DNA of 11,907 nt from an uncultured Bacteroidota bacterium (GTDB lineage: Bacteria; Bacteroidota; Bacteroidia; 2-12-FULL-35-15), in NCBI GenBank assembly GCA_903833025.1, contig CAILDT010000546.1, positions 1 to 11,907 of the forward strand, in the 5' to 3' direction. This document shows positions 5,896 through 11,907 of this stretch, one piece after another. Made by a program: the position numbers and the translations under genes. The notes under the pieces are model-generated. The model had not been told where the DNA came from. It saw only the letters and a list, made by a program, of their open reading frames with translations, and made no database searches. Position 1 is the first letter of the stretch. Every line of letters starts with the position of its first letter.

Positions 5896-6453
5896 TTAGT
5901 TCTCCTCTATTACATCCAATATCTTTTCCATCTTTTTTTCGTCATAACTTCCATAAGTAGCGTATTTTATCTTTCCAGTTTTATCCAAAACAAAAAAGTA
6001 GGGTATATCCTTCTTCTGAAAATCAAGTTCTTCTTTGTATGTTTTATCGCCTTCATAAAATAAAAGATAGTTATAAAGTTCTTTATCTGTCATTGCTTTA
6101 ATTTTCTCTTTTGATTGTTTACTTGTCAGTTGATTTATGCCAGTAAACATCGGTACAAAAAATAAATTAATATCATACTCCATTTGCGGGTCGAACACAT
6201 CCACATCTTTCTTGTCCTTTTTGCCAATGAATTTATTATACATAGGGTTTATCCACGTTTTTAAATTTGTTTCCGCATCTTTGCTGAACGCCATACCAAG
6301 CAAGGTATATTTCCCTTTTGTATCAAGCGGGAGATTAACTGTCTTCCCATTATAATCTTCGCACACCATATTGGGAAACATCTTCCCTTCCACACCAGTA
6401 AATGGTTTAAAGGCAAGCAAAACTATAACAAAAGTTACAATAAGTTTGTTCAT
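5896..6453 (-). CDS. Exported thioredoxin-fold (redoxin-like) protein without CxxC
   Basis: The 185-residue protein has an N-terminal signal peptide (about 1-23) and a redoxin-like layout. FPNMVCEDYNGKTVNLP matches the pre-strand 'P...D..G..V.L' of AhpC/TlpA proteins, followed by the core strand KYTLLGMAFSKDAE. IPYFFVLDKTGKIKYATYG holds the cis-proline-like Pro151 and the beta hairpin typical of TlpA/ATP10-type thioredoxin folds. The position normally holding CxxC or the peroxidatic Cys reads AFSKDAE, so no thiol redox centre is present; the sole cysteine is Cys31. It is probably a non-catalytic thioredoxin-fold protein, perhaps a binding or assembly factor. Its ATG overlaps the stop of the YkoF-like gene by 4 nt (ATGA), and it is the last gene of that operon. 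Function is unknown. Confidence 0.7.
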   Translation of the reverse strand: MNKLIVTFVIVLLAFKPFTGVEGKMFPNMVCEDYNGKTVNLPLDTKGKYTLLGMAFSKDAETNLKTWINPMYNKFIGKKDKKDVDVFDPQMEYDINLFFVPMFTGINQLTSKQSKEKIKAMTDKELYNYLLFYEGDKTYKEELDFQKKDIPYFFVLDKTGKIKYATYGSYDEKKMEKILDVIEEN

Positions 6454-6719
6454 TTCAACACCTCCGGCAATTTGTCTTTTGTTCGTTCACCACTTGCAAT
6501 TTTCAAAAGAAATACTGCTCTGCCATTTTCAAAATCTGTTTGCATTTCCGTTTTCAAAACATCCATAAGCAAATTGTATTCCCCAAATAGTTGTGTACTT
6601 AAACCATTTACTTCTACCCTTATATCTTTGTTTTCTTTAACACGTTGAATAAAATCAATTACTTTTTGCTCATAACCATCCGTTAAAGCATACATACTTA
6701 TTTCAATTGTTGCAATCAT
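6450..6719 (-). CDS. YkoF/MTH1187-like thiamine-binding-fold protein
   Basis: This 89-residue protein matches the small single-domain YkoF-related (DUF77/MTH1187) pattern. It has strand TIEISMYALTDGYEQKVIDF, then VEVNGLSTQLFGEYNLLMDV with the family's G-x-S-T-x-x-F/G-E-Y signature, and a C-terminal strand VFLLKIASGERTKDKLPE. Members have a ferredoxin-like fold and form oligomers; some bind thiamine or hydroxymethylpyrimidine. There is no signal peptide, so it is cytoplasmic, although its operon neighbours on both sides are exported. It starts 18 nt after the cyclophilin gene and ends overlapping the next start by 4 nt. The ligand is not established by sequence, and no thiamine-riboswitch-like structure was seen upstream. 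Confidence 0.8.
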   Translation of the reverse strand: MIATIEISMYALTDGYEQKVIDFIQRVKENKDIRVEVNGLSTQLFGEYNLLMDVLKTEMQTDFENGRAVFLLKIASGERTKDKLPEVLK

Positions 6720-6737
6720 CTTATTAATGGTTATTTA

Positions 6738-7343
6738 TTATTTATTGAGTTCTGCAAACTTTGCATCTGCTTTAAATTTCTTTGCTTTTTTGCCAACACG
6801 AATTATTTTTATATGAACAATGGTATCGCCCTGCACAATAGCATTCACCACATCCTGCCCGTTAACTACGTGACCGAATATAGTATGATGTCCATTTAGC
6901 CATTTTGTTTCTACGTGAGTAATAAAAAACTGACTCCCGTTTGTTTTCGGTCCGGCATTAGCCATAGCAAGCACTCCTGGACCAGTAAATTTTAATGAAT
7001 CTACAAACTCATCTTTAAAAGCATAGCCAGGACCACCACCTCCTGTTCCTTGCGGGTCGCCACCTTGTATCATAAAGTTGGGTATTACTCTGTGGAATTT
7101 TAATCCGTCATAATAAGGTATGCCATCTGCTTTTGCAGTGTTGTGTATTTTACCTTCTGCTAATCCAACAAAGTTGGCTACCGTTAAAGGAGTGGCTTCC
7201 ATCTCCAGCTTCAAAAGTATTTTTCCTTTTGTAGTTTCTATTTCGGCATAAAGCCCTTTTTCTAATTTCGGCTTTTCCATTCGTGCAGAAATAGTACCGA
7301 GCGCAACTAATAATAATGTTACTGATAAGATTATCTTTTTCAT
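6738..7343 (-). CDS. Exported cyclophilin-type peptidyl-prolyl cis-trans isomerase
   Basis: With the ATG at 7343 the product is 201 residues. A signal peptide (MKKIILSVTLLLVALGTISA) is followed by a full cyclophilin domain (about 30-190). It should catalyse prolyl isomerisation during folding in the periplasm. Seen directly are FHRVIPNFMIQGGDPQGTG (about 83-101, catalytic-type Arg85, Phe90 and Gln93), a glycine-rich GGGGPGY loop, MANAGPKTNGSQFFIT (about 127-142) and WLNGHHTIFGHV with Trp148. All key residues are present. An upstream in-frame TTG at 7364 is rejected as the start because it lies inside the promoter -7 box and would disrupt the signal peptide. It is the first gene of an operon with the YkoF-like and thioredoxin-fold genes. 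A lysine-rich C-terminal tail follows the domain. Confidence 0.95.
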   Translation of the reverse strand: MKKIILSVTLLLVALGTISARMEKPKLEKGLYAEIETTKGKILLKLEMEATPLTVANFVGLAEGKIHNTAKADGIPYYDGLKFHRVIPNFMIQGGDPQGTGGGGPGYAFKDEFVDSLKFTGPGVLAMANAGPKTNGSQFFITHVETKWLNGHHTIFGHVVNGQDVVNAIVQGDTIVHIKIIRVGKKAKKFKADAKFAELNK

Positions 7344-7361
7344 ATTGTTTTTTTTGTTGCG

Positions 7362-7396
7362 CAAAGATAAAATATTTGTCCATTCCTAAAATTCAA
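7362..7396 (-). promoter_or_regulatory. Promoter of the cyclophilin operon
   Basis: The minus strand carries TATCTTTG (7369-7362), an exact TAnnTTTG -7 match, with TTG at 7396-7394, 24 nt upstream. The -7 box is 18 nt before the ATG at 7343, giving a very short leader. The -33 region overlaps the last codons and stop of the gene ending at 7386. The site also decides against the TTG start at 7364. Confidence 0.6.
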
Positions 7397-8231
7397 TTTT
7401 CATTTCTTTATTTGTTATTCCATCTAAGTTCAATCTTGCATAGTAGGTTCCTTGTTGCAAGTTACGAGTACGGAAGGTATAATACAGTTGATAATCTCCT
7501 TTGGGATGCCCTATGTTTTCAAAAAGAAGTTGTACCAACTTTCCTCCACTATTATATATAGCAATAGTTACGTGTGCATTTGTTGCAAGCGAATAATCAA
7601 ACGTTCCTTCAATTTGTTTTGCTCTACCGCTTACCTCCCTTTCATAATCCACGTTGTATGATGGAATTGGTTTGCCAGTAATTTTTGAAACATACTTTTG
7701 CAAACCGCCTGCATCTGTATCAGAATTTGTGATGCCTCCTAATGAATAGTTGTCGGAGACTGCCCAAACAGCGTCCTGTGCGGTAAATAGGTTATAATAT
7801 TTATTACTATCGATGTACTGCGCTAGTTTAATTAAGTTTGAATCTGCCATTTTGCCGATAGAATAAGTTGAATTCTCTGCCGGACAACCATTATGTGCCT
7901 GACAACACATTCCATACACATCAATTGTTTTTAATTGACCAGGACTAGAACTAAATTCTTCCTGTTTGGTTACAAGAATATCCTGTTCTTTCTCATTTTT
8001 AGAATCTAATCTTCTACCATCTTCTAATTTGAAATTAAGAATACGATTAGAAATATTCTTAATTTTCATCTCAATTACTTTGCCCGTAAAACCTCCCTTA
8101 CTTTTAATTGTAAGTTTAATTAATCCCTTTTTACTCGCTTCTTCTAGCGAGATAACATTTTTTGCAATTGCCTGACTTAGTGTGATGCATATAGCTAACA
8201 CAACTAAAATACTTTTTCTGATTGTTTTCAT
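7386..8231 (-). CDS. Exported protein with CCQ motif and FlgD/T9SS-like C-terminal domain
   Basis: Starting at the ATG at 8231, the product is 281 residues; a GTG at 8240 would add three residues and is less likely. A signal peptide (about 1-23) is followed by strands resembling an Ig-like or surface domain (KVIEMKIKNISNRILNFKLE, EDGRRLDS, QDILVTKQEEF). Next come YGMCCQAHNGCPAENSTYS with Cys109, Cys110 and Cys116, and a helical part ending QDAVWAVSDN. The last ~75 residues (GTFDYSLATNAHVTIAIYNS, KLVQLL, GTYYARLNLDG) look like a FlgD-type Ig-like or type IX sorting domain, suggesting surface delivery. I do not recognise a named family or an enzymatic motif. The paired cysteines may form disulfides or bind metal. 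It lies 82 nt after the preceding gene, so it may belong to the same unit or have its own weak promoter. Confidence 0.75.
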   Translation of the reverse strand: MKTIRKSILVVLAICITLSQAIAKNVISLEEASKKGLIKLTIKSKGGFTGKVIEMKIKNISNRILNFKLEDGRRLDSKNEKEQDILVTKQEEFSSSPGQLKTIDVYGMCCQAHNGCPAENSTYSIGKMADSNLIKLAQYIDSNKYYNLFTAQDAVWAVSDNYSLGGITNSDTDAGGLQKYVSKITGKPIPSYNVDYEREVSGRAKQIEGTFDYSLATNAHVTIAIYNSGGKLVQLLFENIGHPKGDYQLYYTFRTRNLQQGTYYARLNLDGITNKEMKIEF

Positions 8232-8313
8232 TGTTTCCACCCTTTAAAGTTATTTACTGCTATAATGGGAAAGAAAATAAAAGATACAGGGGAGAGTGTT
8301 TAACGATTATCGT

Positions 8314-9024
8314 TTATTGCTGAAGATAGAAATGATTTATTTCTTTGGTAGTGGACTTGGTGTGAGGGTCATTAAATTTAATGATTCCGAATATTGATTT
8401 AACAACAAGCTCTTTAGCTGACGTTTTTTTAATTAGAAAAGTTGTACCGCAATCCATATCAGTTAACTCAATATTCTCTTTCTGTTGATACCAACTGCCT
8501 ATTGAAATAACCATATTATCATACGAGTAAATATATTTGCCACCAGCTTGTAGCGACAAACAAAACTTTTCATCTGACGTATAAAATATTCCTTTTTTAA
8601 TTACTGTTCCTTCTCCCGTTTTTGGTAATTCATAAGTAGAAACAGAAATGGAATTATAATAATTATCATCTACAGGATTTTCTGATTTTGCAAACGTTCT
8701 TCCTTTCAGCATATTGAATCCAACAAATGTTTTTAGTTTATTTCTTTCTTCCGAATAAACTAATTTCAATTGTTCTCCATTTATTTTGTCTTTCAAAAAT
8801 ACAGTGTCTTCAACAAGTTTAGCAGTACCAATTGATAATAGATGTATTTTTTGTTCATCACCATAATAGCCCGAAAGCTCAAGAGAGTAATTGTTTTTTG
8901 CATCAATAATCAAATCCAAATTATTGGTTTCGGAATAACGAGCTATGTAATACCCCGAAATTTGAGAATGCGAAAGAAGAGAAATAAAAGATAAAAGAAA
9001 AACAACTAATGTTTTACTTTTCAT
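8314..9024 (-). CDS. Exported hypothetical protein, possible internal duplication
   Basis: The 236-residue product has a signal peptide (about 1-20, ending SHSQ) and is otherwise rich in beta-strand patterns. It is not recognised as a named family. Residues about 24-100 and 145-215 share a layout: Gly-aromatic start, a strand of alternating hydrophobics (NLDLIIDAKNNYSLEL versus KFCLSLQAGGKYIYSY), an ISIG/SIGT segment, then a T-x-FL-x-K strand. This suggests two related lipocalin-like or beta-barrel half units. Cysteines lie at about 155 and 192. The ATG directly abuts the stop of the cytochrome/copper monooxygenase gene (TAAATG), so the two are probably coexpressed. A role linked to that surface enzyme is plausible but unsupported by motifs. 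Confidence 0.75.
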   Translation of the reverse strand: MKSKTLVVFLLSFISLLSHSQISGYYIARYSETNNLDLIIDAKNNYSLELSGYYGDEQKIHLLSIGTAKLVEDTVFLKDKINGEQLKLVYSEERNKLKTFVGFNMLKGRTFAKSENPVDDNYYNSISVSTYELPKTGEGTVIKKGIFYTSDEKFCLSLQAGGKYIYSYDNMVISIGSWYQQKENIELTDMDCGTTFLIKKTSAKELVVKSIFGIIKFNDPHTKSTTKEINHFYLQQ

Positions 9025-10551
9025 TTAGTGCAAAATAATAATCTTCTTCGAAATCGTTTCTCCTGATTTAATATCTTTTATTTCTACAAGATATAATCCG
9101 TTGGCAATGTTTTTTACATCCAAAGCAGTTGCATCTTCTGATGTTTTTGTTTGCAACACATTTTGCCCCGCAATAGTATAGATACCTATTTTATAATCCG
9201 CCTTTTTAGATAGATAGATGTTTACCTTATCATTTGCTGGATTTGGATATACATACGATTGAAAAGAAGAAGTTGCTAAATCATTAACATTAGCCAGCAA
9301 AGGGTCGTTTGCTAATATAGAAGCCACATCAATGTTTTCATCACCTGGCTGATAAACCAACCACTGTATCGCATCAAAAAACATTTCGTCAGTAGTGCTA
9401 GTTCCTGCCTGTACATTCTGCGGCGGGTTATGAGGATTATTTAAATTGTTTGTAGTGTTATCATAAAAGTGCATTGAATGAAGCGTATAATTATTTGGTA
9501 TTTTTTTTAGATTAGGAAACGTGTAATATCCTTGCCAATCGAATCGCCAATTATCTATTTTAATTTCTTTTATTGTATCTGTTCCCAAAAAAGCATAATT
9601 AGTAATCTTGGTACATATTTTATGCGAGTGCGGAAACACAGCAAACAAAGATATATCGCCCGACAGTGCATAATTTTGGGTAAACGTTTGAGTAGTGTTT
9701 GCAGGTATTGGCAACGACCACAGTTGCAACGGAACAGAGTTATATATAGTACGAACACCAGTGGTACCTATAGGATAAAAGTATAATCGTATTTGCGTAT
9801 TGTCCATCTGTCCGCCAGTGCCGGCAGGGTAATGTATTTGCAACACCAGCTTAGAACCCGCTTTAATACGGATACCCGCTTTAAGTGGTGCTTGTCCCGG
9901 AAACACTGTTGGAGGCGAGCCCGGAGCATAACCTCCTATACCTATATCGCCAGTTATAGTCCAGCAATTACCTGCTGTATTACTAGTAGTAGTTGCCATA
10001 GAATCCAGATTAACAACCACGTGATGTACTATCGGAACATTGCCTGGCACAATTTCGTAAGCCCGCAATATCCTATCCTGCAACAAACCTGTAGGTAGTG
10101 AAAAACAATCGTAAGCATCAGCAGTAAGCGTTGCATTACTTGCAAAAGCACCTGTAGATAATATTAAATCGGGAGTACCATTTAGTTGATATTGCTGATA
10201 AGTAGGCGGAGTTGGCGCAAGTGTAGTATCGCCCATTGTGAAGCCTTGATTAATCCAACTTAATAAATCTGCTTTTTCGGAAGCAGTAATTATATGCTCG
10301 TGTGTAAAGCGGCTGTATAAGGTATCGGGGGGCCAAGGCGGCATTCGGTTGCCCGTTAAATCGGCACTCAAGGCATACGCCAAATTCATTGTTTGACTAT
10401 AATTCATCATCGGTGGTGCGTGCTGATTTAAGTGATGGCACGATGTACAGCGACTATAAAATATGTGTGCTACATCTTTGTAGTCCTGCGCTGTAGTGGT
10501 AGTAGCAGTTAGTCCTATAAATGCAAATAATACAATGTAAAGTTTTTTCAT
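9025..10551 (-). CDS. Secreted cytochrome c / copper type II monooxygenase-like fusion with T9SS tail
   Basis: The 508-residue protein has a signal peptide (1-21, ending TTTTA before QDYK). A c-type cytochrome segment follows, with heme motif CTSCH (35-39) and a probable distal Met70 in NRMPPWPPD. A two-part domain resembles the copper type II ascorbate-dependent monooxygenase fold of PHM/DBH. The expected copper ligands are visible: His176-His177 (PIVHHVVVN), His240 (LQIHYP), His308 and His310 (FPHSH) and Met390 (TDEMFFD). The C-terminus (about 430-508) is a type A T9SS sorting domain (YVYPNPANDKVNIYL, IANGLYLVEIK, ending KKIIILH). It is probably exported through the outer membrane and surface-attached. 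The heme domain could feed electrons to copper, which is inferred. The substrate is unknown. The downstream hypothetical gene directly abuts it, and a metallo-hydrolase gene diverges upstream. Confidence 0.9.
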   Translation of the reverse strand: MKKLYIVLFAFIGLTATTTTAQDYKDVAHIFYSRCTSCHHLNQHAPPMMNYSQTMNLAYALSADLTGNRMPPWPPDTLYSRFTHEHIITASEKADLLSWINQGFTMGDTTLAPTPPTYQQYQLNGTPDLILSTGAFASNATLTADAYDCFSLPTGLLQDRILRAYEIVPGNVPIVHHVVVNLDSMATTTSNTAGNCWTITGDIGIGGYAPGSPPTVFPGQAPLKAGIRIKAGSKLVLQIHYPAGTGGQMDNTQIRLYFYPIGTTGVRTIYNSVPLQLWSLPIPANTTQTFTQNYALSGDISLFAVFPHSHKICTKITNYAFLGTDTIKEIKIDNWRFDWQGYYTFPNLKKIPNNYTLHSMHFYDNTTNNLNNPHNPPQNVQAGTSTTDEMFFDAIQWLVYQPGDENIDVASILANDPLLANVNDLATSSFQSYVYPNPANDKVNIYLSKKADYKIGIYTIAGQNVLQTKTSEDATALDVKNIANGLYLVEIKDIKSGETISKKIIILH

Positions 10552-10600
10552 TCGTTTGTTTTTGTTTAATAAATAAAATTATTCGGTTATTAGCGAAGAA

Positions 10601-10608
10601 CAAAAATA
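10601..10608 (-). promoter_or_regulatory. Possible -7 element for the cytochrome/copper monooxygenase gene
   Basis: The minus strand reads TATTTTTG, matching TAnnTTTG, about 50 nt upstream of the ATG at 10551 in the divergent intergenic region. No convincing -33 TTG is visible, and the region is very AT-rich, so chance matches are likely. Confidence 0.35.
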
Positions 10609-10651
10609 ATGTAAATATTATTAATACGCTAATTTATTACACTATCCTTAT

Positions 10652-10659
10652 TACCTTCG
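10652..10659 (+). promoter_or_regulatory. Possible -7 element for the metallo-hydrolase gene
   Basis: TACCTTCG on the plus strand differs from TAnnTTTG at one position and is followed by CATCC, about 23 nt before the ATG at 10683. No clear -33 TTG is seen. Confidence 0.35.
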
Positions 10660-10682
10660 CATCCAATTATTATTTATACAAA

Positions 10683-11534
10683 ATGAAACTACATACAATA
10701 CACACAGGCAATTTTAAATTAGATGGAGGTGCAATGTTTGGCGTGGTGCCAAAATCTATTTGGCAGAAAACAAATCAGGCGGATGAAAACAATATGTGTA
10801 ACTGGGCAATGCGCTGTTTGCTGATTGAAGATAGCAACCGTTTAATTTTAATTGATAACGGATTGGGTACTAAACAGGATGATAAATTTTTCGGGCATTA
10901 TTATCTCAACGGAAATGATACACTCGAAAACTCTTTGAAACAAGCAGGTTTTAGCAAAGATGATGTTACTGATATGTTTTTAACTCATCTTCATTTCGAC
11001 CATTGTGGTGGCAGTATAAAATACAATAACGACAGAACTAAACTGGAAACAAACTTTAAAAATGCTACCTATTGGAGCAATGCCGAACATTGGGAATGGG
11101 CAACAAAACCAAACCCGAGAGAGAAAGCAAGTTTTTTAAAGGAAAACATTTTGCCGATTCAGGAAAGCGGACAATTAAAATTAATAGATGGCGAAACAGA
11201 TAAACAAATGGGTGATGCTATTACTATTACTTATATGCGCGGACATACAGATGCGATGATGCTTCCGCAAATATATTATAAAGGAAAAACTGTAATGTTT
11301 ATGGCTGATTTAATTCCTTCGGCAGGGCATATACCTATACCGTATGTAATGGGATACGATACCCGCCCGCTACTTACCATTACCGAAAAAGAGAGGATAC
11401 TAAATGAGGCAGCAGAAAAAGAATTTATTTTATTTTTTGAGCACGATTCTGTAAACGAATGTTGTACCGTACAAAAAACGGATAGAGGAGTGAGGTTAAA
11501 AGAGACATTTACGTTGGAAGAGTATTTTGGATAG
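10683..11534 (+). CDS. Metallo-beta-lactamase-fold hydrolase
   Basis: The 283-residue protein has the metallo-beta-lactamase fold. Visible are the dizinc motif THLHFDHCGG (His102, His104, Asp106, His107), His188 (MRGHTDAMM), the bridging-type Asp209 (VMFMADLIPS) and a late His254 (FFEHDS). A full set of metal ligands is therefore present. The N-terminal strand (LHTIHTGNFKLDGGAMFGVV) and size resemble the lactonase/quorum-quenching-type MBL hydrolases, but the substrate cannot be assigned. No signal peptide is present, so it is cytoplasmic. The frame stays open upstream to 10521, but that extension runs into the divergent gene's start and lacks family sequence, so the ATG at 10683 is chosen. 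It is the only plus-strand gene, with no evident terminator before the repeat region. Confidence 0.93.
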   Translation: MKLHTIHTGNFKLDGGAMFGVVPKSIWQKTNQADENNMCNWAMRCLLIEDSNRLILIDNGLGTKQDDKFFGHYYLNGNDTLENSLKQAGFSKDDVTDMFLTHLHFDHCGGSIKYNNDRTKLETNFKNATYWSNAEHWEWATKPNPREKASFLKENILPIQESGQLKLIDGETDKQMGDAITITYMRGHTDAMMLPQIYYKGKTVMFMADLIPSAGHIPIPYVMGYDTRPLLTITEKERILNEAAEKEFILFFEHDSVNECCTVQKTDRGVRLKETFTLEEYFG

Positions 11535-11553
11535 TTGTTTATAACGTGCTGTG

Positions 11554-11713
11554 TAGGATGCCACGCAGATAAAATAAGGTTAGTTATGATTAAGAATGAT
11601 TCCTTTTCTTTTGATTTGCCTTATCATTATTTGCCTTCAGCAATTATGTTGTGTTTCTTACTATCCATTCATAATTCACAACTCCAATCTTAATCATTTT
11701 TTATCTTAATAAA
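11554..11713 (+). repeat. 160-nt direct repeat with foldback arms, copy 1
   Basis: This copy begins TAGGATGCCACGCAGATAAA and ends TTATCTTAATAAA. It matches copy 2 over 160 nt apart from two adjacent bases (AAGAAT here, AAAGAT there). Nested inverted arms are present: AGATAAAA (11567-11574) with TTTTATCT (11699-11706), and ATGATTAAGA (11586-11595) with TCTTAATCAT (11688-11697). A shorter AATTATG/CATAATT pair lies inside. The edge sequences resemble the GCCACGCAGAT-type intergenic repeats that I recall from many bacterial genomes, but this family assignment is from memory. The 373-nt stretch after the hydrolase gene holds these repeats and no supported gene. Confidence 0.9.
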
Positions 11714-11747
11714 TCGGTGTCATCTGTATACCTTCTTTAAATTGGTC

Positions 11748-11907
11748 TAGGATGCCACGCAGATAAAATAAGGTTAGTTATGATTAAAGATGATTCCTTT
11801 TCTTTTGATTTGCCTTATCATTATTTGCCTTCAGCAATTATGTTGTGTTTCTTACTATCCATTCATAATTCACAACTCCAATCTTAATCATTTTTTATCT
11901 TAATAAA
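11748..11907 (+). repeat. 160-nt direct repeat, copy 2, reaching the window edge
   Basis: This is the second copy of the repeat, with a 194-nt period. A 34-nt spacer (11714-11747), starting TCGGTGTCATCTGT, separates it from copy 1. The copy is intact up to the last base of the window, so further copies may follow. Its outer foldback arm is shortened by the two-base change (ATGATTAA instead of ATGATTAAGA). Confidence 0.9.

Noticed and set aside
7344..7364. TTG start giving a longer cyclophilin
   Set aside because: The TTG lies in the -7 promoter box, and the ATG at 7343 gives a standard signal peptide.
8232..8240. GTG start for the CCQ-motif protein
   Set aside because: The ATG three codons downstream starts a normal signal peptide, and the gain is only three residues, so GTG remains possible but is not preferred.
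10521..10682. N-terminal extension of the metallo-hydrolase
   Set aside because: It overlaps the divergent gene's start and the promoter region, and its sequence does not resemble the family; the ATG at 10683 begins the fold directly.
11586..11693. 35-codon open frame inside repeat copy 1, also open in copy 2 (11780-11887)
   Set aside because: It is short, has low-complexity AT-rich codons, shows no recognisable protein pattern and lies wholly within the foldback repeat; the frame is conserved because the copies are nearly identical.
11554..11907. CRISPR array suggested by direct repeats with a spacer
   Set aside because: The repeat unit is 160 nt with one 34-nt spacer and no short regular repeats or cas genes.

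Overview
The window looks like chromosomal DNA from a low-GC member of the Bacteroidota, probably Chitinophagia or Sphingobacteriia; this placement is inference. It rests on a C-terminal type IX secretion (T9SS) sorting domain, several TAnnTTTG-type -7 promoter boxes, A-rich leaders without clear Shine-Dalgarno sequences, and the kinds of secreted proteins present. All genes but one read on the minus strand. No tRNA, rRNA, transposase or CRISPR array was seen.

Region 1 (about 1-4440, minus strand) is a tightly packed signalling operon. In transcription order it encodes a stand-alone receiver (REC) protein (4343-3972), a REC protein with a C-terminal membrane anchor (3929-3393), a second stand-alone REC paralogous to the first (3363-3004), a degenerate REC (2999-2598) and a membrane hybrid histidine kinase with its own REC and HPt domains (2598-376). 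It then continues into a small PqqD-family protein (357-114) and the first 37 codons of an ATP-grasp/carbamoyl-phosphate-synthase-like enzyme that runs off the left edge (111-1). The PqqD-like frame is joined to its only plausible ATG through a nine-A run that is one base out of phase. The operon appears to couple a branched phosphorelay to a PqqD + ATP-grasp pair, which in other systems handles or ligates peptides. This coupling is the most unusual part of the window.

Region 2 (4464-5836, minus) is a two-gene unit: an exported TPR protein followed by a LytTR-type response regulator, the only DNA-binding regulator seen. A 9-bp inverted repeat (4406-4438) lies between this unit and the signalling operon, just upstream of a likely promoter for the operon. 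The promoters of the two units share a 30-nt block.

Region 3 (5896-7396, minus) is an operon of an exported cyclophilin, a small YkoF/MTH1187-like thiamine-binding-fold protein and an exported thioredoxin-fold protein without a CxxC motif. It has a good promoter overlapping the end of the preceding gene.

Region 4 (7386-10551, minus) carries secreted proteins: a c-type cytochrome fused to a type II copper monooxygenase-like domain with a T9SS tail, an unrecognised exported protein abutting it, and an exported protein with a CCQ motif and a FlgD/T9SS-like C-terminus.

Region 5 (10683-11907, plus) has a metallo-beta-lactamase-fold hydrolase, divergent from the copper enzyme. It is followed by a gene-free tail holding two near-identical 160-nt direct repeats with internal foldback arms; the second copy reaches the window edge.
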